This document shows positions 10,127-21,051 of a DNA stretch of 64,000 nucleotides, in pieces. Location of the stretch: contig OX359245.1 of assembly GCA_947179485.1 (NCBI GenBank), positions 66,141,067-66,205,066 of the forward strand, written 5' to 3'. The translations under genes were made by a program, and so were the position numbers. The notes below the pieces were generated by a model. That model saw only the letters and a list, made by a program, of their open reading frames with translations, searched no databases and was not told where the DNA came from. This DNA is from Allacma fusca (Eukaryota > Arthropoda > Collembola > Symphypleona > Sminthuridae). Within the stretch, counting starts at the first letter, position 1; each line of letters begins with the position of its first letter.

Positions 10127-12096
10127 ATACAGCGGATTGTCGGACATACTATGGTTTGCTAAAACTAGCCAAAACTGCTCCCTGATTTCACTGGTTCGTT
10201 CAATTTTTCGAAAGGCAGAGACCTTAACGAATTCGTTTCTGTTTTTGGAAAGTTCAAGATTTGATCACGCCCGCTGTGATTTAAACAATTGACTTTGCAA
10301 AATAAAACCCGCTTAAAACCCCACCCAATGCACAATAATTAGTTCTCCCTTCCTCCCTCCAAATAGTGCAACTTCAGTACTTCAGTAAATAATTTTCTGT
10401 GGACATTTTTAATAGAGAAAAGTAAATTGCCAATCTTCACCACTGATATTTACTTACTTGAGAAAAACTGGGAATTTTTTATACTTTACAAAAGTTGGTA
10501 TTCTTCAGATATTGGACTCCTGACCTTAAGAGTTAACAGAAGAAAACTCTTTTCATGAGTGGTGATTGGGATAATCCTGAAAAATACTTTAATTTAACAT
10601 ATGTACACATATAGCTAAACTCTACAACGGAAAACAAAATTTATCAGTGCTGAAATTGCGCAGCTGCATTATATCTGCACAGCAGATGGAGCACCTGGAT
10701 CCTAAGCCAGGTACTCCAGTTCATCATTTTATACGGGCATTATTTATTGACTAGTACTTTGGCTATCTCGGTCACACTTATTTACCTGCCTGATAATATA
10801 TGGGACGGTGACGGTGGTTGAATGGAAATACCTGTCATTTTGACTTGGACGCTTTTATGCAGTAAATGTAAACGCATTTTCAAAAGATAGTTTATGAGAA
10901 CGGTCTAATATTTGCATGAATGTTATTTTTCCACACAGATTATTTTATTAAAACAAAGATACTCGGAGTAAATTGACTTTTTTCAATGGCTGGATTAGGA
11001 ACATTTACATTTGCATATTTTGCTGGCACATACTTATTAAAACTAAAGTTTCAGTCAAAGTAGTCATCGTTCCGCGATTATTTAGGGCTTTCACTGATGG
11101 CTGCGACAGCCAAAGCCATCTCTCCTTACCCTCGTTAATGTATAATGTTGAGTTCATTTCAAAAATAAAAATGAAAATTGTTTAAAAAAAGCAGTATTGA
11201 AATTTTTTGAAAAATTATGTTAGCATAGTACTGACAGGTATGTGCAAGAACGTTTCATTGAAATCGGTGGACCAGTTTGGGATAAAAAAGGACTTTCTTT
11301 GTTTTTATTTTTTAACAATCCGACTAATGTATTTCAACCAATAAGGAACTCATTCGAAGAATTGGACTAAAGAATGTTTAAAAAAATTTTGAACAAAATC
11401 AAAATAGCTTGGGCGGAAAACTGCGGGACAGACAGACCAACGGACAACAATGTTTTATAAGGGGTTGACGCCGCCCTAAAACCTGGATTCCTACTTGGCT
11501 CTGACAATTATCTGTAGGTATACCGAAGTTGGGTTGTAAATAACCTGGAGTTCGTTACTTATACCTGCTTATTTGCCTTGATTCAAAATATTCTTTTAAC
11601 AAAGCGGATAAATTTCTGCATTAATTATTAACGAAAACTTTATCAGAATTCTTTAGACGGGTAAAAAAACGCCTTAATTATGATTAATGGACTGTACAAA
11701 CAAATTGCAACCACATGTGTAATTCTTAATCAGAAACTCAAATATGGCGTCTTCAGCACTTTACTTTTTCGCTGTCATAGAGTGTAGATAAAAATGTATT
11801 CCTCTCATAGTTTAAAAGTAACAGTATATAGTGGCTATCAAATGGATTTCGGGTTCATAACTTGAAGCACTCTAGTCAAAGTATAAGTTCAATTCCGACA
11901 TTAATTCATTGTAAGCGTTAGTAAACGTACCAACCAACTACACAAAATCTTTATAGAAATACATCATGGGATAGCAACATTGTATCTGATATTTGAGATG
12001 TGACTTAACGAGTTGAACAGGGTGCACGGCATTTTGTTATTTATTGCTCAAGTATAATAATCAATTGTAGTAACTAGGATAAAAAGTATTTTCAAC
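10127..12096 (+). repeat. Duplicated module M, copy 1 (upstream of receptor pseudogene)
   Basis: Matches M copies at about 19005-23440, 49200-50916 and 51785-55238. Landmarks: a TGGTTTGCT...CCAAAACTGCTCCCTG block (10150-10190), a GGTACTCCAG block near 10710, a GGGACAGACAGACC...ACAATGTTTTATAAGG block (11425-11460), and a CAGAAACTCAAATATG block (11729). Copy 1 runs directly into the receptor pseudogene at 12097, as copy 4 does into the intact gene, so the module holds the 5' flank of the receptor. I see no coding sequence in it. Confidence 0.7.
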
Positions 12097-13603
12097 ATGA
12101 TAATGTTAAACGATTTAGAGGTTAAATTTCTCGTATCAAATTGGCTTTGCATAACGTTAATCCTACCATTTACGTGTGAAATTTCAACCATCGTTGCAAA
12201 TGCGGCAACTTTAAAATATACGTGGGGTTTTTGGTACTTCCGGAAATTTTTGGTATTTTTATTTATGTCCTTCAAAACATTCCGCTTTATTCAAACTATT
12301 CTATGGTCACAGGAAAACTTTGACTTAAATGAACTGTTTGTTTATACTATCTACCTATCAATGGGCTTTATTTACTATTGCTGTTTGGTGGTAGTGATCA
12401 CCATGACCGAAGAGCTGGCAAAAATATACACACGTATGCACAGCCTTAAATCCAGGGATAATAGGAAATTCCAGGGTACAAAACCCTTAACATATTACAC
12501 CTGATAAAATTTTTAATCATATAGTTTCCTAGATAAAATTTTCTAAACATAAATTGCATTTTAAAATAGATTCCATTTTCTTTACAGGTCTGCTCAAACT
12601 AGTATCCGTGAATAATTTCAAAAGTCACACGATATTCGAGCTAATTATAATTTTCTATCCATTTTTTATATACTCAATTATACCGGGTGCGTTGGGTGTG
12701 TTTTCTATTGAGAAAAAGGCATCATATCTGATCTATTCTGTCGTGCCTGAGGAGATGGAAAATTGGTTCGTATTTGTCATTACATTGGTAGTAGAAATGT
12801 GGGGTCTAGGGGAGCTCATTACGATTGCCTACATTGGTGGTTACGTCCTTCTGTCTTTCGCCGTTCCATATACATGTTTGTAATTAGGCTGCAGCGGGGA
12901 TCTTCAGCTCAATAAGGTACGCACACAAAGGGTGTATATGCACACATGGGATTTACAGTCATTAATATCCAAAATTACATTTCTGTGCACTTAATTCAAA
13001 ATGATCTAGAAACGTTTTAATGGTTCTAGATCTGATGAAAACCCGAAATTTTCACAATTTGCTGAGTAGTGTAATCGCTTGATTTTTATTGGTCTGGACA
13101 TAAAATTATACAACGAGACAATTGCAACAATGAATTATTTGGTCAAATTGTTGATGTTAGTAATCGCGATATTTTGATTGTTTGCGGGAATTCGTTTCCA
13201 AGCAGAGCAACCTTTTTTCGCAATGGTTATCACCTTTGTTGGTTTCCTGGGAATCTTTTACTTTGTATTCATGTACGGAAAGTGCTACTTGGTGCAAGAC
13301 AACATCAATGATTTGAAGCACGACATAATGATTACGGTTATGGAACATGATTTGAGACAAAAGAACTACTTTGAGCGGGTTTTGAAAGGAATTCCAACAA
13401 TGGGAATCAGAGCGGGAAGTTTCTATACATTGGACAGATCATCGACTCCTGAATTTATGGATTTTGTCATCAACCAAATCGTCGGAAATCTAATTCTGAA
13501 TGATTACTCTCCCTGTATGATATTTGTTAGGAAAAAATGTGTTGTAACAAATGGTGCACTTGGAACAGATATAAAAATGTTCTTTTCTCAAAAACGTTTT
13601 TAA
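12097..13603 (+). pseudogene. Receptor-family pseudogene (three exons)
   Basis: Sister of the intact gene at 55239-58821. Exon 1 is 12097-12475 (donor CAGG|GTACAA, phase 1), exon 2 is 12588-12916 (acceptor TTTACAG|GT, donor AATAAG|GTACGC), exon 3 starts at 13030 (acceptor GGTTCTAG|A). Exon 1 and intron 1 boundaries match the sister exactly. Lesions: a 4-bp insertion near 12870 shifts the frame at the end of exon 2 (exon 2 is 329 bp against 325), GAG has become TAG just after it, exon 3 has in-frame TAG at 13067-13069 and TGA at 13175-13177. The rest of exon 3 is open to TAA at 13601-13603 and runs about 35 codons past the sister's stop. Intron 2 is only 113 bp here. Multi-pass membrane protein when alive; now probably dead. 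Confidence 0.85.
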
Positions 13604-14417
13604 CATTTAACCATTTTGACATTTAGGACTACCTTCGCGTATATACATAATTACATCTGATAGTATGTTTTGCTCTTGATGAATTAATGATACTTCTTGG
13701 TTATAAAATCCAACTCTCTCACACTCTAACGTCCAAATTATTCTCTGAATCTTATTGAAAAACAATTATTAAAAAGTGTCACCTATTAGCAAATCAAACT
13801 GGAACCTGTCTATTTTACATTTGTGGGTTTATGTACACCAATAACATATTACTATTATATCATTTTATTTTAATTTTTTTTATAGACGAAATGAGTGAAT
13901 TTGCTCCCCTTATATTTATATACATATAATTTAGCTGTAAACAGTGCGAATATTACTATCAGGGACGGGAATTCAGGTTCGAATCGGAATTCGAATTGGA
14001 ATTATATTCAAAAATTTCGGGCATCCGAATCGATATTCGAATCGGAAAAAAGTTCACAAAGGTATTTGTATTCAAAATTGAATTAGAATCAAAACAAGGG
14101 TATTCGAATCGGTATTCGAATATTTTTTCATGAACTCCGATTCCAATAAAATATCGATTTCATTGGATTTTATACTGCCGCATGCGGGAAAATGTTTATA
14201 GGAATCATTTTTCAAAAACCGCACACATGCGACTATAAAGCCCAAAGGCGAAGTAACGAACGTTTGGTAAACGAAAAGTGTATGCTTGTTAATGGGCAGT
14301 AAATTAAACCCCGTTTTGCAAAAATTCCTACAAACAGGATGAGATAGCCGCATGGTGTAGGTCTTACAGGACTATTAGGTGAATCAAGTTTCTCATTTCT
14401 TAAATCTTGCTCTCATC

Positions 14418-14559
14418 ATGGGGAAACCTAAAACTAGTTCCGTAGAAGTACATTTTAGTTACGATGTGTTATCAAACAAATAATCCATTTGCAAATACGG
14501 TGAGAAAGAACTAACTGGTAAAGCAGTTAGACAGGTTACCAGATTACTCCGAAGTTTTT
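14418..14559 (+). pseudogene. hAT transposase N-terminus, BED-finger-like remnant
   Basis: Starting at ATG 14418 the frame reads Met-Gly-Lys-Pro-Lys-Thr-Ser-Ser-Val-Glu-Val-His-Phe, one internal stop, then Ser-Ile-Cys-Lys-Tyr-Gly-Glu-Lys-Glu-Leu-Thr-Gly-Lys. This is the layout of a BED zinc finger (aromatic pair, then C-x2-C-x-K-x-L), with the second Cys replaced by Gly. The stop and lost Cys show it is dead. It lies on the same strand as, and just before, the dimerisation-domain remnant. Confidence 0.6.
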
Positions 14560-14594
14560 AGAAATGTTACGGGATCACTCCTTACTTTCCAGTT

Positions 14595-14726
14595 ACTGAA
14601 ATTTCAGTTGAGCGTGTGTTTTCTGCGCTTAAATTTATAATAGTAGATTTGCGTTGTAATTTAGCCGCGGAAATGCTTAATGTGTTATGTATCGCTTATG
14701 TTTTTGCGATTAAATTGCTCTTTTGA
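14595..14726 (+). pseudogene. hAT transposase C-terminal dimerisation domain remnant
   Basis: The frame includes Val-Glu-Arg-Val-Phe-Ser-Ala-Leu-Lys-Phe-Ile-Ile and then Asp-Leu-Arg-Cys-Asn-Leu-Ala-Ala-Glu-Met-Leu, ending at TGA 14724-14726. This matches the hallmark hAT dimerisation motif (S-x-E-R-x-F-S ... R-x-x-L), known to occur at the C-terminus of hAT transposases. Upstream residues in another frame (Leu-Arg-Asp-His-Ser-Leu-Leu-Ser) suggest a frameshift just before it. This is the strongest coding evidence that the CAGGG/CAGTG-ended elements here are hAT derivatives. Confidence 0.8.
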
Positions 14727-15009
14727 ATGAATCCCCATTTTTTGTAAGAATATTCGAAAAGTATTTGAATCGGAATCCAAATTCAGGAAGTATTCAAATA
14801 TATTGGAATCCGTATCGGAATTCAAATTTTTAAGTATTAAAAAAAATATTAAAATTGAAATCCAAATTAGAAAGTATTCGAATCCGTATTTTTCCGATAT
14901 CCCTGTGTTTCAAAAAATACAGTTACAAAGACTTGGTCTAATATTAATTGCTATTGAATAATGATTCCACTAGTCCATAAGTACCATAAGCGTTTCATTC
15001 ATATAAAAT

Positions 15010-15106
15010 AGTATCGACTTTCGAAAATGGAAACTTCTTACGGGATTTAACATGGGAAAATTTAGGTTTGACTTTAGGGGGATCATTTGCTCACGAATTG
15101 GAATTT
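15010..15106. repeat. Fragment of the 5837-type MITE family
   Basis: The block CTTACGGGATTTAACATGGGAAAATTTAGG with the following TCACGAATTGGAATTTAAAT resembles 6025-6115 and, inverted, 40385-40450. No TIR is left. Confidence 0.55.
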
Positions 15107-15184
15107 AAATGCATAAACGTATGTATAGATAATTACTATACATATTGTTATGCAATTATGCTCAAAGACAACTATTTAAAAATA

Positions 15185-15275
15185 CCAAAGTCCATTGATT
15201 AAAGAATCAAAGTTCACCTGTAATTGGACTTATCCCATTAAACAAACCATTATCAATACGGGTTTTTGATTGGTA
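15185..15275 (+). repeat. Ty1/copia LTR fragment
   Basis: AAAGTCCATTGATTAAAGAA followed by TTCACCTGTAATTGGACTT and a CCATTATCAATAC block matches the upstream part of the copia LTRs at 32733 and 36726. The TATA and polyadenylation part is missing. Confidence 0.6.
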
Positions 15276-16240
15276 AGATAATGTTTTTGTTCGTGTTTTA
15301 GTTAACTATTTTTAATTGTAAACGAATAACGCAGTTTCAGGATCCATAGGCAAGACAATGCGAGTCCCACACAATGACTAAACGTGATGGTAAAATGAAC
15401 CATTATAGAAGAGCCAGACTAACCACCCACCCAACCCAACATTGGGGTTTTTAATGACATCTTCAAGCCCATTCAGTCTGAAGAAAGTTTCAATGTTGAT
15501 TTTGTAAAAAACAATCTTATTGTCCAAGTCATTATTTTTGGTCAGTGGTTTAAAAAAGAAAGAAAGAAAATAATTTAAAAATTCTTAAAATTTATGCAAT
15601 ATTTATTTGCTTAAAAAAGTTACAAACACTCAACTGCATTACAGGTGACTTCTTACAGTGAGTTTTAAATGAAAGATTTGACCAACGCCTGTGAATATTT
15701 CAAATTTTGATAATTGTAAAAAATACAACACTAAAATTTCTTTAGGAAATGAAGTTTCATTAATAATTCATTTTGGATTCTATAATTTTATTACATAAGA
15801 ACTTGAGGTTATAAAATATTTCAAAACTTGGAGCTTGCATAGTAAATTATATTGGAAAAAGTAAAACACTGTAATTCTAGGAGTTCAAAATTTTACAGTG
15901 CAAAAACTACATTTTGCTGATGACCAGTTTTGAAACCGTGGAATTCTTGTTAATTTTAACTACTTTTGTGTTGCATTTTTAAAATAATGTTTGATCGCGA
16001 AGTCTTAGAATTATACATCATCATTTGTGCGAACGAGATTTCACAATAATATTAATTTATATTATTAATTATAATTTGTTTTCTACAAAATTGGTTATTT
16101 AATTATACTGTTTTGTGATTTAGTACGGAGTAGATTAGTAGAGCTTTTATCGAAAAAATGCACAAAATGCCCGAAGTGCCCAAAATGACATTTTCAAATT
16201 CGCAACCCGAATAATATTACATTAGATTTTACCTTGAAAA

Positions 16241-17492
16241 TGTGAGTGTGTGACTCACACTCACTTTGCACTCACTTCACACTCCCTTCTAACTTACACG
16301 ATTGTTAAACTGAAGGGAGTCCAGGGTGTGACATCCATGGAGTGATGACGTCAGGGAGCTTTTGCTGGGACCTGCAAAAAAATAAAAATTAAAATGTAGG
16401 TCATGGGAGGAAAATGTAAACAAATTTTTTTCCCATGAAATATTATTTTCCTCCCTTCATATCCTTATCCCCAAATAAATAAAATGTAAAACCCCTTACC
16501 TTATGTACCTTCCTTGAAATCCCGGACCCTTCCCAAAGTATAAATAGGGCTGTTTTTCTCCAACAACGCAGACTTGTAATGAGTCTCCCGTCCATGAGTT
16601 GCTCGTGGTGAATTTTCCGGGGAAATCCCAGGCTCTGTTTCTCCGACCTCTGGTCTGGAATTAATTTAAAAACCGCGGTTTTCCCGCTGGTCTTACCTAA
16701 GCCCTGCCTAAAAGGCCCTCCTCCGTCCAATCCCACTCCAGTATTTCTTTCCGGTGGCGAATTTAAAATTCACCCAGACCGGTTACCTGTTGTAGTTGGA
16801 GTATTGTATCGTTGTTTTTTTGGGAAAATTAAAATTAAATTAAAAGTACATTTTTTGAGTTTCATTCTGAAATTTTGATTTTTCTTGTGTCCGAAGTCCC
16901 TGGTTTCGTGTGGAAAACTTTATGTAAGTTGTCTTTTCGTTTTTATTATTTTTTTGGGAGGATTAATTTTTTATAGTGTCAGTGGGTCAAACCAAACCTT
17001 CCCTCCTTACCTATACCTAAATTTGGCATCCTACAAATCCTTCCTTAGTTTAAATTAAAATATTTGAGTCCGGTCTTAGGACCCGGATATTTAATTAAAA
17101 GCATTAAAATTAAAATTATAGCGTGGTCCTCAACGTTTTGCCCCCTTGTAATTAATTGAAATTTGGGCTTAATTAATTACCCCTTTCGTTATTTTATTTA
17201 AAATTAAAGTTAACTCTTTTAATAAAGTCCGGGTAACTCTGTTACATTATCCCCTTAAAATTAAAAGGTTATTCTTGTTTCAATTAACTTAAATTAATTA
17301 AATTAATTGAAGTCGTTAGTTCACCTAAGCCCAGTGGGACTAAACTAAATCTGCGCGTAAATTAATTGAAGTAGTTGACCACGTAAGCCTAATGATGCTA
17401 AAGTAGTAAAGTAGTAAGTTACGTAAGCCGGTACAGCCTAACTTAATTTTTGAGTTTAGTATTTTTGAATAATTCATGTGTCAACCCTCACA
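16241..17492 (+). mobile_element. Solo LTR, 1252 bp
   Basis: Begins TGTGAGTGTG and ends AACCCTCACA, i.e. TG...CA with a TGTGAG/CTCACA inverted end. It is flanked by the 5-bp direct repeat GAAAA (16236-16240 and 17493-17497). Module Y copy B (about 42940) lacks it. It has a TATA box (TATAAATAG, 16539-16547) and an AATAAA at 17221-17226, the expected U3-R-U5 order for plus-strand transcription. No primer-binding site, tract or coding sequence adjoins it, so it is the product of LTR-LTR recombination. The retrotransposon superfamily cannot be told from the LTR alone. Confidence 0.9.
16539..16547 (+). promoter_or_regulatory. TATA box of the solo LTR
   Basis: TATAAATAG, 299 bp into the LTR, preceded by a GGACCC-rich stretch and followed about 25 bp on by TTTCTCCAACAACGCAG, a plausible start site. 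Confidence 0.6.
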
Positions 17493-19043
17493 GAAAAAGT
17501 CTGCATTAAATTTCTTATCAAATAAGGTCCCTGACGCTGATTATATTATGCTAAATTGAATTCTACTGAAATTTGATACAAATCTTTACCTTTCAATTAT
17601 CCTTTTGTGGCCACTTGTTACTTTAAAAACTGATAACTTCAAAGTTTCACTACCTTTTGCAATTTTGTTAATCCAGCGGAATTTGATTAACCATTACCCC
17701 CGTTTTCCTCGTCAATGCCATATGTCTTAAAGTTAGTCTTATCATACTGTATATCACTCAGATGCTCATCAAATATTGTAAATCAAATTCAATATATTAA
17801 TACCCCTGTGAACTTAAATAATGATACAAGACGGCAAGTCATGGTTAAATTATCTGAAATAGAATTTGCAATGAACTAGTGAAATTAAATGTTTCAATTA
17901 CTGGATTTTTGAGCAAAACATTTATGTACACCGCAAACAAACACACAAAACAAACATTGTTCTGGCGGAATGGAAAATGTTTGCAGAAGCTTTGCATTAT
18001 TTTTTCAGCTGAATTTCGTTCAACATTTTCATACTTTAGAGCTTTATGGTTAAAAGAACGAATTAATCTTTTTTGTTGGTTTCCTTACGGGTGTCACTTT
18101 AGATGGCTATATATATACATAATTGTGTATGTGCTGTGAAATCATCCACGTGTTTACACACTCGTATTGAAATTGTTTTAAGCTAATAGATTTTCAGAAT
18201 CCTTATGTACATTCTGTATGAATGGTTTGGCCTTCAACATAATGGAACAACACGCCAACTGGTTTGTCACAATTTCCATTGTTCTTTTGATCTCAGAAAG
18301 GTGATAATTTGTGAGAGAACAATTCAGAGATGAATTTTGTTAACTTTGGAGTTACACTTGATTTGAAGTAATTTCCCAGGTTTATAAGCTTTTGCAATTG
18401 TTATTACAAAACTTGTTATAACCCGAACTATAATACAGTATAATCTGTTAATGATCCGATGCTGGTAGCGAAACCAAAATCTTTTGCTGACAATATAGCC
18501 AACGAATGTGTACACTCTTGAACGCACGAACCAATAATATAAGTCTAAAACATTCACAAATTACAAATTACTTTAATAAAGTGTAATTGTTAATGGAATA
18601 TTGCATACTGAGCATGCATGAATGCATTTATTGTGCGTGAGAATTATTTAATTTTAAGTACTGTATATAGTGGTTAAGACCACTATGGTCCCTGTTAATA
18701 GTGGTAAATGTATTTTTTTATTTTTTTTATTTTTCTGCGCCTAAAATTTTTAATTAGGCCTTCTTTAAAGGCTAGTCTTCAAACGCTGGTCATTTGTTGT
18801 CTTGACTGTGTTGTCTCCTTCGAGCAAAGTGTCTATAATACGCGGAATATCAAAGGTGAAAGCTAGAAAACTGTGGTAAACAAGGAATTCCGGAGTTGGT
18901 TATTTTTTGGAGGGTCCAGTGGTCGAAACAATTAGTAAAAACGAATTTTAGGGTGTGTATATCAATGTTTTCGACATGCTCATTAGGTTGGTAGCTATAC
19001 AGTTGAATCGTTGTGCTTCAAATCGCCCTCCAAATAGTGAGTT

Positions 19044-19788
19044 GTAGCATGTACAAACCGGCATAGAATTGGGTTGCTAAAATAAGGGAGGAATTGCATA
19101 ATTTAGGCTACGAGATGCCTTTGGAGGATTTATCAAAGGAATGGGTTAAAACTAATTTCGACGGAATAATTGAAGCAGCCACTGCCAAATCGTATATGGA
19201 AGATGTAGAACGCATTATTGAGTCAAATAGTACACCATACTATAAATACCTTCTGAGAAACACTAATTATTCCGAATACCTAACGACAAATCTGCCATTA
19301 TATAAGAAAAAGCTGATAGCTAATCTAAGGCTAGCCAAGGCAGAAAAATCAGCGATATGGTGCAGGAACTATTGTGGTGTAGTGACAAGTATAAATCAGT
19401 GCTCTCTATGTGGGGACGGGAAGGAATCGTGGATGCATCGATACGTAGAATGTATTAAGTTATCACAACTTAGAATAAGAATATTATGTAGATATATGCA
19501 TGACTCAAATAAGGCCAAGGGTTTCAGGAGCTACTGTGTTCAGGAGAGCCCTCAGTGTTAAATGCTGTTTATGAATTCTTTTATGAAATGTGCAAACTAT
19601 TTTCAAAATGATCGGAAATGTATTAGAATGATGCGTCGTAGTAATCAAAATATTATATTATAATCATAAATCTATAAAGTGTGAATAGTTTTAGGAAAAA
19701 TGTAAACTTACAAATCTGCAATATGTATAATTACCTATTGTATACTTGTGTATGAGCCTATCAAAAACACAATAAACATACATACATA
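19044..19788 (+). mobile_element. 5'-truncated LINE with 13-bp target duplication
   Basis: Flanked by CAAATAGTGAGTT at 19031-19043 and 19789-19801; M copy 3 has the unbroken site near 49374. The 3' end is a (CATA)n tail (AATAAACATACATACATA) after two hundred bases of untranslated sequence. Target duplication length, 5' truncation and simple-repeat tail are all hallmarks of target-primed reverse transcription. It contains the C-terminal end of ORF2. Confidence 0.9.
19067..19561 (+). pseudogene. LINE ORF2 C-terminus
   Basis: An open frame of 164 codons from the truncation point to TAA 19559-19561. It contains Ile-Ala-Asn-Leu-Arg-Leu-Ala and then the C-terminal zinc-knuckle-like motif Cys-Ser-Leu-Cys ... 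Trp-Met-His ... Glu-Cys (CCHC spacing) typical of the end of non-LTR retrotransposon reverse transcriptases of the Jockey/R1/I type. No reverse-transcriptase catalytic motif is included. The frame has no lesion, so the insertion is fairly young, but it cannot be autonomous. Confidence 0.75.
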
Positions 19789-20070
19789 CAAATAGTGAGT
19801 TCCTGTCTAACCAACCTTCTGCAAGTTAGTAGTCATAGTAGGACTAAGATGTTAAAGCAGAATTTCTTAACGTTAAAATATTGGTGATCCTCCGGGGTAG
19901 CCTATAAGTAGATAGATATATAATCTCTATATTCAGATATTGTCCTACTGTTCTCGAAAATGCTAACAAACGACAACTGCTTATATCAGTAGTGAGTGTG
20001 ATAACTGAAAAATATTTGCATTTTACTTACAAATAGCTAAACTCCGCAGCAGAATTTTCTTTTATCAGAG

Positions 20071-20905
20071 ATTAAGGCTCCTTACAACTCAATTTATTGA
20101 GCTAGTTGAAACTGAATTTGTAATTGAAATTGAGTTTTCAATTCAATTTATAGTGGTAATTTGTAGTTGATTATTTGTAAATCAAATACTTGAAAAATAA
20201 TCAATTTGTATTAATCAAGTAGAAGCGTCAATAGTTGAATTGTCAACTACAACTTTCAAAACTTAAGCAAGTTTGAAATTGACTTGTAATTGGGATTAAA
20301 TTGAAATTGAATTGAAATTGTTTTTTTTAATTCTTACCCGTGTGTACCAAAAGAAAAACTGGTTATGAAAATAAATTCGACTAAAATAGTCTTGGCTACA
20401 TCTGATCAATTTGTTTGCTATGAAATTAAATTAAACTCATTAACCTTCCAACTGCAAACTAAGAACGCCATTATCAGGTCTGTCGATTTCGTATGGTGCT
20501 CTTAAAGATATCGTTCGAATTTGTCCCTGGAATCGTATTTACAACTAATCATTTGAATATCAAACAGATTTTCAGATTCGGTAATGGTTGGTTCCCCATT
20601 AGGTTTGTATTGGAGTTACTTTTTCAGTGTTTCGTTGCTTTTGTATTAGAAGAAATAAGCATTAAGGTGTAATTTTATTTGAGATGTTGAGTAATCTCCG
20701 CGCTTTGATTACACATTCCTGCCTTTTCGCGCATTCTTGACTTAACATTTACTAGTTGTCAATTATCAACTTCAACTATCAATTTTTGGCAACGCAGCTA
20801 TTTGAAATTGAAATTGTGGAAGTTCCAATTTTTATGACTAAATTGATAGTTGATTTGTAATTGAAATTGAAAAACCATTTTTATTTGAAATTGATTTCAA
20901 TTTAC
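20071..20905. mobile_element. Insertion with AATTGAAATTG word arrays
   Basis: M copy 4 reads TTTATCAGAGCTGTTATTG (about 52072-52090) where copy 2 has TTTATCAGAG, 835 bp, then AGCTGTTATTG. The left arm (20080-20330) and right arm (20745-20900) are packed with AATTGAAATTG / TCAATTACAA words in inverted relation. The termini are poorly matched (GGCTCCTTACAACTC versus GTAAATTGAAATC) and only AG is duplicated, so I do not assign a superfamily, though the architecture resembles the hAT-like families here. Confidence 0.7.
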
Positions 20906-21051
20906 AGCTGTTATTGTCCAGCTGCATTATTAAATAGATGGGGTACGTCGATCCTATGCCAGGTACTCCAGTAAATTATTTCATTTTTGCATAGAGAAAA
21001 GTACTCTCCAATCCACTGCCAATATTCGTCACAGTAATTTACTTGCACTTA

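Larger units (their letters stand above)
13960..14905. mobile_element. Internally deleted hAT element with transposase remnants
   Basis: Ends CAGGGACGGGAATTC and (inverted) CAGGGATATCGG. Both arms are arrays of ATTCGAATCGG-type words (13965-14130 and 14745-14895). The interior still encodes the two ends of a hAT transposase: a BED-finger-like N-terminus (14418-14559) and a C-terminal dimerisation block (14595-14726), brought together by an internal deletion near 14560. No matching 8-bp target duplication is visible (TTACTAT / TGTTTCAA), so one end may be displaced. It inserted in the 3' flank of the receptor pseudogene. Confidence 0.85.
15440..18560 (+). repeat. Duplicated module Y, copy A
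   Basis: 15440-16240 matches 42195-42960, and 17505-18420 matches 43255-44460; parts of the second stretch also match 59990-60680. The match is interrupted at 16241-17492 by a solo LTR. Landmarks: TTCAGTCTGAAGAAAGTTTC (15475), CCACTTGTTACTTTAAAAAC (17611), TTCTGGCGGAATGGAAAATG (17960). Frames such as 17879-18139 are open but differ between copies by frameshifts, so I do not call a gene. Y follows the receptor in both X-M-receptor-Y blocks. Confidence 0.75.

Noticed and set aside
11425-11470. GACAGACAGACC block in module M considered as a coding or microsatellite element
   Set aside because: Recurs only as part of the M module; no frame is conserved between copies.
18655-18720. Hairpin TATAGTGGT-TAAG-ACCACTAT
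   Set aside because: Single short palindrome in AT-rich DNA; no associated gene, terminator context or second copy.
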